The notes: a model not told the origin generated them from the sequence alone. A DNA stretch of 64,000 nt from Pseudomonas sp. FP2309 (GCF_030687575.1 NZ_CP117439.1:5599165-5663164), one strand, 5' to 3'. Counted from the stretch's first letter, positions 1 through 9,257 are shown. Made by a program: numbers and translations.

Positions 1-798
1 TTTGTCGAGCTGATCGAGAACCTCGCCGCCAAATGCGCGGAAATGCCCCTGCACTTGATGACCCAGACCGTGATCGAGCAGTCCGGGCTGATCGCCTATC
101 ACGAAGCGGAAAAAGGCGAGAAAGGCCAGGCCCGGGTAGAAAACCTTGAAGAACTGGTCAGCGCTGCCCGGGCGTTCGAAAACACCGAGGAAGATGAAGA
201 ACTGACGCCGCTTGCCGCCTTCCTGGGTCATGCCTCGCTGGAAGCCGGCGATACCCAGGCTGATGAGCATGAAGACAGCATCCAACTGATGACACTGCAC
301 AGCGCCAAGGGCCTGGAATTTCCGTATGTGTTCCTGGTGGGCATGGAGGAAGGCCTGTTCCCCCACAAGATGAGCCTGGAAGAGCCTGGCCGTCTTGAGG
401 AAGAACGCCGCCTGGCCTACGTAGGCATTACCCGCGCCATGCAGAACCTGGTGATGACCTACGCCGAAACCCGACGCCTGTATGGCAGCGAGACCTACAA
501 CAAGGTGTCGCGCTTCGTACGCGAAGTGCCGAAGGGCCTGATCCAGGAAGTACGCCTGTCCAACAGCGTCAGCCGGCCTTTCGGTGGCGGCCAGCAGCAG
601 AACTCCAGCAGCATGTTCGCCGGCTCCGAGATTCCGGAAACCCCGTTCAGCCTTGGCCAACAGGTCAAGCATGCAATCTTCGGCGAAGGGGTGATCCTCA
701 ACTTCGAAGGCGCCGGTGCCCAGGCGCGCGTGCAGGTGAACTTCGCCGAAGGCAGCAAGTGGCTGATGATGGGTTACGCGAAACTCGAAGCCGTCTGA
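1..798 (+). CDS. uvrD: DNA helicase II UvrD, C-terminal part (5' end outside window)
   Basis: The reading frame is open from base 1, so this is the C-terminal 265 residues of a superfamily 1A helicase that unwinds DNA 3'-5' in nucleotide-excision and mismatch repair. Visible motifs are the motif V region (TLHSAKGLEFPYVFLVGME, then GLFPH) and motif VI (RRLAYVGITRAM), which complete the second RecA-like domain. A variable Gln/Ser-rich linker follows, and then a C-terminal Tudor-like segment (from about PFSLGQQVKHAIFGEG) that in UvrD and PcrA contacts RNA polymerase. Both motifs match UvrD rather than Rep in context, but Rep cannot be fully excluded from the C-terminus alone. No gene follows closely downstream. 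Confidence 0.93.
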   Translation, partial: FVELIENLAAKCAEMPLHLMTQTVIEQSGLIAYHEAEKGEKGQARVENLEELVSAARAFENTEEDEELTPLAAFLGHASLEAGDTQADEHEDSIQLMTLHSAKGLEFPYVFLVGMEEGLFPHKMSLEEPGRLEEERRLAYVGITRAMQNLVMTYAETRRLYGSETYNKVSRFVREVPKGLIQEVRLSNSVSRPFGGGQQQNSSSMFAGSEIPETPFSLGQQVKHAIFGEGVILNFEGAGAQARVQVNFAEGSKWLMMGYAKLEAV

Positions 799-820
799 AA
801 CATTTGCCTACATGAAGGTT

Positions 821-857
821 ATTGGCCCGCCCTTGTATTTAAGAAGCGCGGGCCAAT
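821..857. repeat. 10-bp inverted repeat downstream of uvrD
   Basis: ATTGGCCCGC at 821-830 is the exact reverse complement of GCGGGCCAAT at 848-857, separated by 17 bases. It begins 23 bases after the uvrD stop. The loop is long and there is no strong T run after it, so it may be a weak terminator or an mRNA 3'-end stabiliser. Confidence 0.45.
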
Positions 858-987
858 ATCTGTAATTAGTCCTACAGACCCTTCGGAATCGGTCTTACGC
901 AAAAGCCCGAAACATTATGCCGCTAGCCACTGCCACTACACCTGTGCAACATGGCGCGCGTGCAATCCACAAATGGGAATTCCCTTT

Positions 988-1857
988 ATGAAACGTTTTC
1001 TTAGCATCGCCATGGCGTTGTGCATCGGCCTGACGATGAGCCTCGACGCCAACGCCAAACGCTTCGGTGGCGGCAAAAGCTCGGGCGCGGCACCGACCCA
1101 CCAGACCAGCCAAATGGCTCCAGCCGCCGGTGCGGGTGGTGCTGCGGCTACCGCAGGCGCAGCCGGTGCTGCTGGCGCCGCTGCCAAGGCTGGCGGTGCT
1201 TCGCGCTGGTTGGGCCCTCTGGCCGGTATCGCGGCCGGTGGCCTGCTCGCCTCCATGTTCATGGGCGGTGGCTTCGAGGGTATGCAGATCTTCGACATCC
1301 TGATCATGGGCGTCATTGCCTTCCTGGTCTTCCGCTTTATCGCCGCCCGTCGCCGCAAGCAGCAGGAGCAAATGGCTCCAGCCGGTGCGCCGATGCAGCG
1401 TGAAGTGTTCGAGCAAAAACCTGCCATGGGTTCGATCTTCGGTGGTTCGGCGGCACCTGCCGCTGCCCGTCCGGTGATCAACGCACCGGCCTGGTTCAAC
1501 GAAGAGCGTTTCGTCGAAGCGGCGCGCAGCCACTTCCAGTCCCTGCAGCAACACTGGGACGCCAACGAAATGGATAAGATCTCCGAGTTCGTGACCCCAC
1601 AACTGCTGGAGTTCCTCAAGCGTGAACGCGCCGACCTGGGCGACGGCTTCCAGTCGACCTTCATCGACGACCTGCGCGTCCAACTGGAAGGTGTGGATGA
1701 TCGCGCTGACAAGACCATCGCCACCCTGACCTTCAGCGGCGTGTCGAAGACTTCGCGTTTCGACCAGGGCGAAGTGTTCAGCGAAAGCTGGAATATGGAA
1801 CGTGCCCAAGGCGACAACCAGCCATGGCTGGTTGCCGGTATCCGCCAGAACGGCTGA
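988..1857 (+). CDS. Tim44-like domain membrane protein
   Basis: A 289-residue protein of the bacterial Tim44-like family, whose function is not established. The ATG at 988 is chosen over the in-frame ATG at 973 because GGGAA lies 8 bases before it. Residues 1-24 form a signal peptide ending near DANA. An Ala/Gly-rich low-complexity stretch follows (about 40-75), then a hydrophobic segment (about 105-122, around IFDILIMGVIAFLVF) closed by the basic run RRRKQQ. The C-terminal 120 residues, starting near WFNEERFVEAARSHF, match the Tim44/MRPL45 fold that in mitochondria contacts membrane and import motor. It stands alone, with an inverted repeat before it and a good terminator after it, so it is probably monocistronic. 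Confidence 0.85.
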   Translation: MKRFLSIAMALCIGLTMSLDANAKRFGGGKSSGAAPTHQTSQMAPAAGAGGAAATAGAAGAAGAAAKAGGASRWLGPLAGIAAGGLLASMFMGGGFEGMQIFDILIMGVIAFLVFRFIAARRRKQQEQMAPAGAPMQREVFEQKPAMGSIFGGSAAPAAARPVINAPAWFNEERFVEAARSHFQSLQQHWDANEMDKISEFVTPQLLEFLKRERADLGDGFQSTFIDDLRVQLEGVDDRADKTIATLTFSGVSKTSRFDQGEVFSESWNMERAQGDNQPWLVAGIRQNG

Positions 1858-1884
1858 TCCCTGCACGCTTGAGCAAGTCGTAAC

Positions 1885-1915
1885 AAAAAACCCCGGACCT
1901 GTCCGGGGTTTTCTA
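1885..1915 (+). terminator. Rho-independent terminator of the Tim44-like gene
   Basis: CCCCGGA (1891-1897), a four-base loop CCTG, and TCCGGGG (1902-1908) make a GC-rich stem, with an A run before it and TTTTCTATTT after it. It begins 30 bases after the stop codon. Confidence 0.9.
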
Positions 1916-1923
1916 TTTCACGG

Positions 1924-1951
1924 TTGCACTTATAGCGAGCTACTGTATAAA
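1924..1951 (+). promoter_or_regulatory. Candidate sigma-70 promoter for the SUKH gene
   Basis: TTGCAC (1924-1929) and TATAAA (1946-1951) are 16 bases apart, 41 bases upstream of the GTG start at 1993. Both hexamers are close to consensus, but the call rests on pattern only. Confidence 0.5.
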
Positions 1952-1992
1952 ACGCCCCTATAAACCGCGCCATCAGCAAGAGGATCCCGGCC

Positions 1993-2400
1993 GTGGAAGA
2001 AATCATCGAACAATTGCGTGAAGCCAACGAACCGGTCCCGGTTCCTCTGGAACTGCCTGACGAAGACCAAATCGTAGAGATCGAAGAACAGCTGTTCATC
2101 GACATCCCGTTTGTGTTCCGCGAATTCCTGCTGACCGTCAGCGACGTGGTGTACGGCAGCCTCGAACCGGTGACCGTCACCGACCCGCAATCCCACACCT
2201 ACCTGCCCGACGTGGCCGCCAATGCCTGGGATGCCGGTGTAGATCGCAGCATGATCCCGATCTGCCAGGACGGCGACGACTACTACTGCGTCGAAGAAGA
2301 CGGCACTGTGGTGCTGTGGTCCGGCGAAGAAGAACTCGTCCAGGAAGAAACCTGGGAATCGGTGTGGCACTGGGCGCGGGACGTGTGGTTGGAAAGCTGA
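1993..2400 (+). CDS. SMI1/KNR4 (SUKH) family protein
   Basis: A 135-residue acidic soluble protein with a SUKH fold. The core is IDIPFVFREFLLTVSDVVYG with the later YLPDVAANAW and the C-terminal WESVWHWARDVWL. The start is GTG at 1993, with AGAGGA 8 bases before it. SUKH proteins are best known as immunity proteins in contact-dependent and polymorphic toxin systems, but single housekeeping-like SUKH genes are common in Pseudomonas and no toxin gene lies next to this one. I therefore do not call it an immunity protein. It converges on the antiporter gene with an 18-base gap. Confidence 0.8.
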   Translation: MEEIIEQLREANEPVPVPLELPDEDQIVEIEEQLFIDIPFVFREFLLTVSDVVYGSLEPVTVTDPQSHTYLPDVAANAWDAGVDRSMIPICQDGDDYYCVEEDGTVVLWSGEEELVQEETWESVWHWARDVWLES

Positions 2401-2418
2401 GTCCTGCACCCAGTCCCC

Positions 2419-4182
2419 CTAGTGCTCCGGCGTATCCTTGTGGTTAGCCAGGGTCTCCAGCAAGGCGACCTGCATCCGCGTATGCACGCGGATGAACCAG
2501 CGCCAGAGCACCGCCGCTACCGCCGCCGCGACCACGGCGATCAGCACCAGCAACTTGTTGGTCGGCAAGATACTGGCCGACAAGGCTGCCAATAGCAGGA
2601 AGATCACCAGCAACGACAAAATGGGGATCAGCTCCGCAATCACCCGTCGCACCCGCTGCGTATGCCGCCCAGCCATCTCCGGCTTCACGCTCATCTCAGC
2701 CAGCAACATCGACAGCGCCTTGAGCTTGCGGTAGGCCGCGATCAAGAACGGCAGCGACAGCAACAACGCCCCACCCCAGATCAACGCCTTCTGCCAGCTG
2801 GGGTCGCTGATCCAACCTTCCAGATACCCACCGATGCGCGCCGCAAAAAAGCTGCCGGCGAAGAAGATCGCGATCACCAGCGCCAGATTGACCCCCACTT
2901 GCAGGATGATCTTGCGGATCATTGACGCCAGCATCGCGCCCTCGCCCTGGGGCTGAATGCTGCGCAGCCACTCACCATACATACCGAATACCCGGCTCAT
3001 GCGCTGGGGCATCACGGCGGCAAGCTTCAATGACAATGGGTCGGCACCGCGAATCAAGTAAGGCGTGAGCAGCGTGGTAATCGCCGACACCGCGACCGCC
3101 ACCGGATAAAGAAAGTCGCTGGTCACCTGCAAGGTCATGCCCAACGCGGCGATGATGAAAGAAAATTCGCCAATCTGTGACAGCCCCATGCCCACCCGCA
3201 GTGAGGTACGGCCGTCATTACCTGCGATAAACGCCCCCAATCCGCAGGACAACATTTTGCCCAGAACCACCGCCACGGTGATCACCGCAATCGGCCAGGC
3301 GTACTGCAGCAGAATCTGCGGGTCGATCATCAAACCGATCGCCACAAAGAAGATCGCACTGAACATATCGCGAACCGGCTCGATCAAACGCTCGATCTTA
3401 ATCAACTGACGGGACTCGGCCATGATCGCGCCGATCAGGAACGCCCCCAGCACCATGCTGTATTCCAGCTTGACCACCAACAGGCAGAAACCGAAGCACA
3501 GGCCCAGTACCGTGATCAGCAGCATCTCGTTGCTGTCGAACTTGGCCACGTAGGCCAACAGCCGCGGTACCAGCAGAATACCGATGACCAATGCCACGAT
3601 CATAAACAGCGAGAGTTTGCCGACGGTGGAAAACACCTCGCCGGAGCTCACCGTCCCGCTCACGGCGATGCTCGACAGCAAGGCAATGAGGCCGATCCCC
3701 AGGATGTCTTCGACAATCAACACGCCGAAAATCAGCTGGGCGAAGCGCTGGTCTTTCATCTTCAGGTCGTTGAGCGCCTTGACGATGATGGTGGTCGAGG
3801 AGATCGCCAGGATGGCGCCGAGGAACAGCGAGTCCATGGTGTTCCAGTCGAACCAGCGGCCGATTTCGTAGCCGATCCAGATCATCAGGATGATTTCCAG
3901 GAAGGCCGCGATAAACGCCGTGGCGCCCACCTTGAACAGCTTGCGCAGACTGAACTCCAGGCCCAGACAGAACATCAGGAAGATCACCCCCAACTCGGCC
4001 AGGGTCTTGATGGTGTCTTCGTCGTGGATCAGGCCGAACGGCGGCGTGTGGGGCCCAATGATAAAACCGGCGACGATGTAACCCAGCACCACCGGCTGCT
4101 TGAGGCGGTGAAACAGCACGGTGACCACCCCTGCCACCAACATGATCACGGCCAAGTCCTGGATAAAGCTGATGGCGTGCAT
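2419..4182 (-). CDS. Monovalent cation:proton antiporter, CPA2 (Kef-type) family
   Basis: A 587-residue inner-membrane protein of the Na+/H+ exchanger fold (KefB/KefC-like), likely exchanging K+ or Na+ for protons. The first ATG with a ribosome site is at 4182 (AAGGAG about 9 bases upstream); a longer frame extends to 4233 without support. About 11-12 hydrophobic segments fill the first 390 residues, including the FCLGLEFSLRKL and ISSTTIIVKAL signature regions. Two or three further hydrophobic segments follow after residue 420. The C-terminal TrkA-N/RCK nucleotide-binding domain typical of KefB, KefC and YbaL is absent, so gating by glutathione adducts or NAD(H) as in Kef is not expected. Ion specificity cannot be read from the sequence. 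Confidence 0.88.
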   Translation of the reverse strand: MHAISFIQDLAVIMLVAGVVTVLFHRLKQPVVLGYIVAGFIIGPHTPPFGLIHDEDTIKTLAELGVIFLMFCLGLEFSLRKLFKVGATAFIAAFLEIILMIWIGYEIGRWFDWNTMDSLFLGAILAISSTTIIVKALNDLKMKDQRFAQLIFGVLIVEDILGIGLIALLSSIAVSGTVSSGEVFSTVGKLSLFMIVALVIGILLVPRLLAYVAKFDSNEMLLITVLGLCFGFCLLVVKLEYSMVLGAFLIGAIMAESRQLIKIERLIEPVRDMFSAIFFVAIGLMIDPQILLQYAWPIAVITVAVVLGKMLSCGLGAFIAGNDGRTSLRVGMGLSQIGEFSFIIAALGMTLQVTSDFLYPVAVAVSAITTLLTPYLIRGADPLSLKLAAVMPQRMSRVFGMYGEWLRSIQPQGEGAMLASMIRKIILQVGVNLALVIAIFFAGSFFAARIGGYLEGWISDPSWQKALIWGGALLLSLPFLIAAYRKLKALSMLLAEMSVKPEMAGRHTQRVRRVIAELIPILSLLVIFLLLAALSASILPTNKLLVLIAVVAAAVAAVLWRWFIRVHTRMQVALLETLANHKDTPEH

Positions 4183-4472
4183 GGCGAGGGGCTCCTTGAG
4201 GGTGCTGGCGCTTTTCCACTTCCGCTCGCGCATATGAAAAGTCGCAAAATACGGAAGGAAAAGTCTGCCTTAATCGTAAGAAATGCCCTGGGATGGGCTT
4301 TTGAAGGTTAACACCGCGACTTCCACCGAAAAGCCGGTGCAATATATGGAAACAGATCGGCCGGCGCGTGACGGCAAGCCGCCCGCCGGCGTCCCGTAAA
4401 GGGTCGCGCTGCAACGACTCCAGCACCCGCAGAGGTGCCCCCCAACCAATGCCTACAACCCGTGAGTGTGCT
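4183..4472. other. Divergent intergenic region (antiporter / thioesterase)
   Basis: This 290-base gap holds the promoters of the leftward antiporter gene and the rightward thioesterase gene. I see no convincing operator, repeat or RNA gene in it. The longer in-frame extensions of both neighbours into this region lack ribosome sites. Confidence 0.5.
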
Positions 4473-4958
4473 ATGGAACCCGGAAACGCCCAGCTGTCGA
4501 TGACGGTATTGATGACCCCTGATATGGCCAACTTCTCTGGCAATGTCCACGGCGGCACCCTGCTCAAGTACCTCGACGAAGTGGCCTACGCCTGCGCGAG
4601 CCGTTATGCCGGTCGCTATGTGGTGACGTTGTCGGTGGACCAAGTGATTTTTCGCGAGCCGATCCATGTCGGCGAGTTGGTGACGTTCCTGGCGTCGGTC
4701 AACTACACCGGCAATACCTCGATGGAAGTGGGGATCAAGGTAGTGACCGAGAACATCCGCGAGCGCTCGGTGCGTCATACCAACAGCTGCTTTTTCACCA
4801 TGGTGGCCGTGGACGACCAGCGCAAACCGGCCGCCGTGCCACCGCTGCAACCCCGTAACAGCGAAGACAAGCGCCGGTTCGTACAGGCCCAGCAACGCCG
4901 GCAGATCCGCCAGGAGCTGGAGAAGCGCTATCAGGAGATCAAGGCGGACGCGCTTTAA
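4473..4958 (+). CDS. Acyl-CoA thioesterase, hotdog fold
   Basis: A 161-residue cytosolic thioesterase of the YciA/BACH-type acyl-CoA hydrolase family, which frees fatty acids from acyl-CoA. The hotdog signature is clear: NFSGNVHGGTLLKYLDEVAY carries the active-site Asn/His/Gly loop and the Asp on the long helix. A charged, probably helical tail (QAQQRRQIRQELEKRYQE) follows the single domain and may mediate oligomerisation. The ATG at 4473 is preferred because similarity to the family begins just after it; the earlier in-frame ATG at 4449 has no better ribosome site. It converges on pdxY across a hairpin. Confidence 0.88.
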   Translation: MEPGNAQLSMTVLMTPDMANFSGNVHGGTLLKYLDEVAYACASRYAGRYVVTLSVDQVIFREPIHVGELVTFLASVNYTGNTSMEVGIKVVTENIRERSVRHTNSCFFTMVAVDDQRKPAAVPPLQPRNSEDKRRFVQAQQRRQIRQELEKRYQEIKADAL

Positions 4959-4968
4959 TTTCCACGCT

Positions 4969-4990
4969 GCAGACCCACATTGGGTCCTGC
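4969..4990. terminator. Hairpin between convergent thioesterase and pdxY genes
   Basis: GACCCA (4972-4977), CAT, TGGGTC (4981-4986), extended by GCA/TGC with one bulged C. It sits in the 36-base gap between two convergent genes, so it may serve both. No long T run follows on either side. Confidence 0.5.
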
Positions 4991-4994
4991 GTAC

Positions 4995-5867
4995 TTAGAG
5001 GCCGATCGGCGTCGCTTCGAACCGCACACGCGGATGGGCAATCCGATCCTGCGCCCGCACCAGTTCCAGTTCATAACTGGCACAAGCCTGGGTTTCCAGC
5101 AGTACTTCATGCACGGCGGCGGCGGTGAACTCAAATGCCGCCAGCAGGCTGTCGCCCAACAACACCCGCGCCAGAAACAGCCCGGAGGTCAGGTCGCCCA
5201 CGCCCACCGGCTGGCGCGGGAACGCCAGCAGCGGCCGACGCAGGTGCCAGCTGCCGTTGGCGGTGACCAGCAGCATCTCGAAGCCATCCGGCAGCTTGCC
5301 GGGGTAATCCAAATGTTTGACCAGCACGGCCTTCGGCCCGCGGGCCAGCAAGGCCTTGGCCATGGCCAGGCAATCGAACAGTGACTGCGGCTTGCGCCCG
5401 GCAAAGCTGTCCAGTTCCAGCTGGTTGGGGCACAGGAAGTCGGCCATGGCGGCGGCTTCGTCGAGCAGGAAATCGCTGACTTCCTGCGGCACGATGCAGC
5501 CCTTTTCCGGATGCCCCATCACCGGGTCGCACAGGTAAAGGACCTTGGGGTTGATGGCCTTGATCCGCGCCACACCGGTAAGTATCGCCCGTCCCTGGTC
5601 CGCACTGCCCAGGTAGCCGGACAGCACCGCGTCACAATTGCCCAGCTCTCCGATGGCGGCAATGCCTTCCACCAACGCAGGAATCTGCTGCGGCGCCAGC
5701 ACCTCGCCCGCCCACTGACCATACTGGGTGTGGTTGGAGAACTGCACCGTGTTCAGTGGCCAAACGTTCACCCCCACCCGCTGCATGGGGAACACGGCGG
5801 CACTGTTTCCGGCGTGGCCGAAGACCACATGAGACTGGATCGCAAGCAGATGAGGGGTGCGTTTCAT
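4995..5867 (-). CDS. pdxY: Pyridoxal kinase PdxY
   Basis: A 290-residue ribokinase-superfamily enzyme that phosphorylates pyridoxal to pyridoxal 5'-phosphate in the vitamin B6 salvage pathway. The N-terminal [20 protein letters not shown] is diagnostic for PdxY/PdxK. The [10 protein letters not shown] stretch and the C-terminal [14 protein letters not shown] carry the substrate lid and the catalytic Asp with its anion hole (GxGD). Length equals the family norm. It is divergent from the DUF3301 gene, with a 117-base promoter gap, and convergent with the thioesterase gene. Confidence 0.95.
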   Translation of the reverse strand: MKRTPHLLAIQSHVVFGHAGNSAAVFPMQRVGVNVWPLNTVQFSNHTQYGQWAGEVLAPQQIPALVEGIAAIGELGNCDAVLSGYLGSADQGRAILTGVARIKAINPKVLYLCDPVMGHPEKGCIVPQEVSDFLLDEAAAMADFLCPNQLELDSFAGRKPQSLFDCLAMAKALLARGPKAVLVKHLDYPGKLPDGFEMLLVTANGSWHLRRPLLAFPRQPVGVGDLTSGLFLARVLLGDSLLAAFEFTAAAVHEVLLETQACASYELELVRAQDRIAHPRVRFEATPIGL

Positions 5868-5984
5868 GCAGGGGATTTCCGTAAAGCCATTGAAATTCTG
5901 GCCGCGCAGTATGCGACTAAACGCAGCCTGTACGACAGGCCGGCGACACAGTTAAGCTGCGCTCACTTTGTTGGAGTTTTTCAC

Positions 5985-6380
5985 ATGCTGACCCTGGGAA
6001 ACATCTTCGTGTTGATGCTGCTGGCGACCGGTGCCGCCTGGGTATGGCACAACCACGGCCTGCGCGAGCGGGCGCTGGCGCGGGTCAAGCAGCATTGCGC
6101 CAAGCTCGATATCGAGTTGCTCGACGGTGCAGTTGCGCTCAAGCGCATTGGTTTTGTGAAGGATGCCAACGGGCGCCGGCGTCTGGCGCGGGTCTACAAC
6201 TTTGAATTCACTGTCACGGGCGAGTCCCGGCACAGTGGCACCATCACCCAATTCGGCGCCCATAGCGCGCAGATCGAACTGGCGCCCTACCCGTTCGAGG
6301 CCAAGGAAGCGCTGCCCAGCGCCGAAGTGATCGAGCTGAGCCAGTGGCGCCAGGACCACGCGGCCAAGAACCGTCAGTAG
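5985..6380 (+). CDS. DUF3301 domain-containing membrane protein
   Basis: A 131-residue protein of unknown function. The start at 5985 has TTGGAG 8 bases upstream; a much longer in-frame extension to 5511 runs through pdxY on the opposite strand and is not real. One N-terminal hydrophobic helix (about residues 4-21, NIFVLMLLATGAAWVW) is followed by a cytoplasmic or periplasmic beta-rich domain with RRRLARVYNFEFTVTGESR. The last seven bases overlap the end of the convergent COG0523 gene. No function can be assigned. Confidence 0.82.
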   Translation: MLTLGNIFVLMLLATGAAWVWHNHGLRERALARVKQHCAKLDIELLDGAVALKRIGFVKDANGRRRLARVYNFEFTVTGESRHSGTITQFGAHSAQIELAPYPFEAKEALPSAEVIELSQWRQDHAAKNRQ

Positions 6381-7348
6381 CGGCAGGCTGCCAGCTCGGC
6401 CTGCAGCGCAGCCACGTCCTGTGGTGCGCTGAAGATCAATTCAATCCGGGTATCGCGACGCCATTCGCTGGGCAGCCAGGTGAACGGGCTGTTATCCACA
6501 GCGTTGGCGGACACCCATGCGTCCCGGCTGTGGATAACCAGCTTAGCGCGGCGCCACTCAAGGTGCGTGAGCCATTGCGCCAGACGCTCGGGATCGAACG
6601 ACTGGCTGGGGTGCCAGCGCCAACCAATGCTCCAACCGTCCTCCTGGGATTGGCTCAAGCAGATGGGCAACGCGGGATCGCTCCAGACCGCCGGCATCTG
6701 CGCCAAGCCTTTGGGCATGTAGACGTTATCCACAGCCGCACCCGCTTTGGCATACAGGCCCGGCAGCTGTGCCAACGGCAACTGCGCCTGGTGGGTCCAA
6801 TAGCGCGGGCAGTCGGGTAACTGCTGTTCGATCGCCTGGCGCTGCGCCGTGTCCAGCGCCTCATCCTTGTTCAACACCAAAAGGCCGGCGCTCGCCAGGG
6901 CCTGCTGCTGTGCAGGCGGCAAGGGTTTGCCCGCCGCCAGGGCCTGGACGTCCAACACCAATACACAAGGCTGCACCGCCAACACCGTCTGCCATGGTGC
7001 TTCACGCAACTGTTTGAGCAATTGCGCGGGATGGCCCAGCCCTGACGGTTCGATAAATAATCGATCGGGCGTGGCCTTACGCAACAGGCGACCCAGGCCG
7101 ACCTGGAACGGCGCGCCATTCACACAGCACAGGCAGCCACCCGCGACTTCGCCGAGGGCAATACCGTCATCGTCCTGTGTCAGCAGCGCCGCATCCAGGC
7201 CGATCTGGCCGAACTCGTTGATCAACACCGCCCAGCGCTCGTTGGCCGGCCGTTGGGCGAGCAGGTGCTTGATCAGGCTGGTCTTGCCGGCACCCAGGGG
7301 CCCGGCAATCACGTGGGTGGGAATGTTCTGCAGCATCAGGGGCATCAT
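6374..7348 (-). CDS. CobW/COG0523-family GTPase (second paralogue in the island)
   Basis: A 324-residue G3E P-loop GTPase. Walker A is GPLGAGKTS near residue 18, the family's metal-binding CxCC is present as GGCLCCVNG near residue 70, and the guanine-specificity motif NKDE is near residue 160. COG0523 proteins are metallochaperones, often used in zinc scarcity. The gene lies 32 bases downstream of the DUF1826 gene and in the same direction as dksA2-zigA-DUF1826, so it is probably the last gene of that Zur-controlled operon. It is shorter than zigA and diverged in the C-terminal CobW_C domain, so it is a distinct paralogue rather than a copy. The start among several ATGs (7348, 7345, 7336) is uncertain. 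Confidence 0.87.
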   Translation of the reverse strand: MMPLMLQNIPTHVIAGPLGAGKTSLIKHLLAQRPANERWAVLINEFGQIGLDAALLTQDDDGIALGEVAGGCLCCVNGAPFQVGLGRLLRKATPDRLFIEPSGLGHPAQLLKQLREAPWQTVLAVQPCVLVLDVQALAAGKPLPPAQQQALASAGLLVLNKDEALDTAQRQAIEQQLPDCPRYWTHQAQLPLAQLPGLYAKAGAAVDNVYMPKGLAQMPAVWSDPALPICLSQSQEDGWSIGWRWHPSQSFDPERLAQWLTHLEWRRAKLVIHSRDAWVSANAVDNSPFTWLPSEWRRDTRIELIFSAPQDVAALQAELAACRY

Positions 7349-7380
7349 TCAGGCCATGTAGAGCATTTGATCCTACGCGG

Positions 7381-8025
7381 TTACGCCAGCCAATCCAGCG
7401 TCAGAATCAATCGGCGCTCATTAGCTTTCAGGGCAGGTGACCGATGGATCAGACCGTGCGCCTCGTTGCCGTGCCATTTGGTGCCCTTGAGCAGCGCCAC
7501 TTCACCACACTGGATCTGCTCGATGCGCTCGTGGGGTTCGGCCTCCGCCTGGCTGAGCTTGCGCCGATCCATCACCCCTTCACGCAGCCACTGGCTGCCG
7601 ACCCCGGCATAGGTGGTAATCAGCCGCACCGGCACGTGGTCGACGTGAAAGCGCGGGCACATGGCTTTATCCAGCAACCGCAGGCGCACGCCGATACGCT
7701 TGGCGCCGAGCAGGCAGGCAAAGGCGCTGACCAGCCATGCGACATCGGCGATAAAGCCTTCGTAGCCCTCAAGATCGCGACAACTGGACGCCAATCCGCG
7801 CAAATTCGGCGCAGCATCTTCGCGGTCGAGCTCAATGACCATCGAATCGGCCAATGGCTCGTTGAGTGCCACCAGCAAGGCACCGAATTCGGCGATGTGC
7901 AGTGGCAATTGGCGCTGCCACAACGCCAGGTTCACGCCGTCTTCGAGAATGTCGGACAGCGCCAGCGGGGTTTCGCCGCGGGTCTGGCGAATCACCGGGC
8001 GCAGGGGGATAACGGGTGCCAGCAT
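7381..8025 (-). CDS. DUF1826 domain-containing protein
   Basis: A 214-residue soluble protein of the DUF1826 family, function unknown. It contains a conserved block CPRFHVDHVPVRLITTYAG whose HxD pair resembles a 2-oxoglutarate/Fe(II)-type facial triad, and a later GTKWHGNEAHGLIHRSP that supplies further His residues. A metal-dependent oxygenase-like fold is therefore a reasonable inference but is not demonstrated. Its ATG overlaps the zigA stop by one base (TGATG), so translation is coupled. In P. aeruginosa the neighbouring PA5534/PA5535 pair has the same arrangement, to my recollection. Confidence 0.82.
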   Translation of the reverse strand: MLAPVIPLRPVIRQTRGETPLALSDILEDGVNLALWQRQLPLHIAEFGALLVALNEPLADSMVIELDREDAAPNLRGLASSCRDLEGYEGFIADVAWLVSAFACLLGAKRIGVRLRLLDKAMCPRFHVDHVPVRLITTYAGVGSQWLREGVMDRRKLSQAEAEPHERIEQIQCGEVALLKGTKWHGNEAHGLIHRSPALKANERRLILTLDWLA

Positions 8026-9230
8026 CAGGCTGCCTCTTCATACCAGGGACCAAATGGATCAGCCAACAGGCGCCAACCTTCAACACCCAGGGCCATTTCT
8101 TCATCGGTAAGCAAGCACGCATCCAACTCAGCGCGCATCTGGGCGAAATCGATGTTCTGCCCGATAAACACCAGCTCCTGGCGGCAGTCGCCGGTACTCA
8201 GCTGCCAGTTGCCCATGATCGCCGCGACGCTTTCTTCGTCCTGCGGCCACTGGCTTTTCGGCACGAAACGCCACCAGCGCCCGGCGAACCCGTGGCGCAT
8301 CAAACCACCGGCCTGGGACCAACTGCCCGCATCCTGATGCTTGCTGGCCAGCCAGAAAAAACCCTTGGAACGCAGTAATTTGCCGTTAACCCAGGGCCGG
8401 TCGATAAAGTCGAAAAAACGTTGCGGGTGGAACGGGCGGCGTGCGCGATAGGCCGTGGAGGCGATGCCGTATTCTTCGGTTTCCGGCACATGCTCGCCGC
8501 GCAACTCCTGCAGCCAGCCCGGCGCCTGTGCCGCGCGCTCGAAGTCGAAGCGCCCGGTGTTGAGGATTTTGTTCAGCGGTACTTCGCCCATGACCATTGG
8601 GATAATTTCCGCCTGGGCATTGAGACGCTCAAGGATGGCCATCAACTCTTCGCGCTCGCGGCTGCTGATCAGGTCGATCTTGCTGATCAAAATCACGTCG
8701 GCGAATTCGATTTGCTCGATCAACAGGTCAGTGATGGAACGCTCGTCTTCTTCACCCAGGGTTTCGCCCCGTGAGGCCAGGCTTTCGGCGGCCTGGTAGT
8801 CGAGCAAAAAATTCATGCCGTCGACCACGGTGACCATGGTGTCCAGGCGCGCGATATCCGCCAGGCTTTGCTCGTTTTCATCGCGGAAGGTGAAGGTTTC
8901 GGCCACCGGCAAGGGTTCGGAAATGCCGGTGGATTCGATCAGCAGGTAATCGAAGCGACCCTCCTTGGCGAGTTTTCCGACCTCTTCCAGCAGGTCTTCA
9001 CGCAAGGTGCAGCAGATGCAGCCATTGCTCATCTCCACCAGTTTTTCTTCGGCGCGGTTGAGGGTGACGTCGCGTTGCACCTCGCTGCCATCGATATTGA
9101 TTTCGCTCATGTCGTTGACGATCACAGCCACGCGCAGGTTTTCGCGATTGCGCAGAACGTAGTTGAGCAGCGTGCTTTTACCGGCGCCGAGAAAGCCGGA
9201 CAACACAGTAACGGGTAGACGGTTGGGCAT
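8025..9230 (-). CDS. zigA: Zinc metallochaperone GTPase ZigA (COG0523)
   Basis: A 401-residue G3E GTPase. Walker A is [16 protein letters not shown] at residues 10-25, the CxCC metal site is [11 protein letters not shown] near residue 70, and the GTP base-recognition region is near [10 protein letters not shown] CobW_C domain follows in the C-terminal 130 residues. ZigA-type proteins are thought to deliver zinc to client enzymes under starvation, and P. aeruginosa zigA belongs to the Zur regulon. GAGGA lies about 9 bases before the ATG. It sits 27 bases downstream of dksA2 and overlaps the DUF1826 start, so the three genes are one transcription unit behind the Zur box at 9696-9710. Confidence 0.93.
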   Translation of the reverse strand: MPNRLPVTVLSGFLGAGKSTLLNYVLRNRENLRVAVIVNDMSEINIDGSEVQRDVTLNRAEEKLVEMSNGCICCTLREDLLEEVGKLAKEGRFDYLLIESTGISEPLPVAETFTFRDENEQSLADIARLDTMVTVVDGMNFLLDYQAAESLASRGETLGEEDERSITDLLIEQIEFADVILISKIDLISSREREELMAILERLNAQAEIIPMVMGEVPLNKILNTGRFDFERAAQAPGWLQELRGEHVPETEEYGIASTAYRARRPFHPQRFFDFIDRPWVNGKLLRSKGFFWLASKHQDAGSWSQAGGLMRHGFAGRWWRFVPKSQWPQDEESVAAIMGNWQLSTGDCRQELVFIGQNIDFAQMRAELDACLLTDEEMALGVEGWRLLADPFGPWYEEAA

Positions 9231-9257
9231 CAGGGAGTCCTCATCAGGGGTGGCCGG

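Noticed and set aside
1993..2400. SUKH protein as a toxin immunity gene
   Set aside because: No toxin, VgrG, CdiA or Rhs gene lies near it; the neighbours are housekeeping genes.
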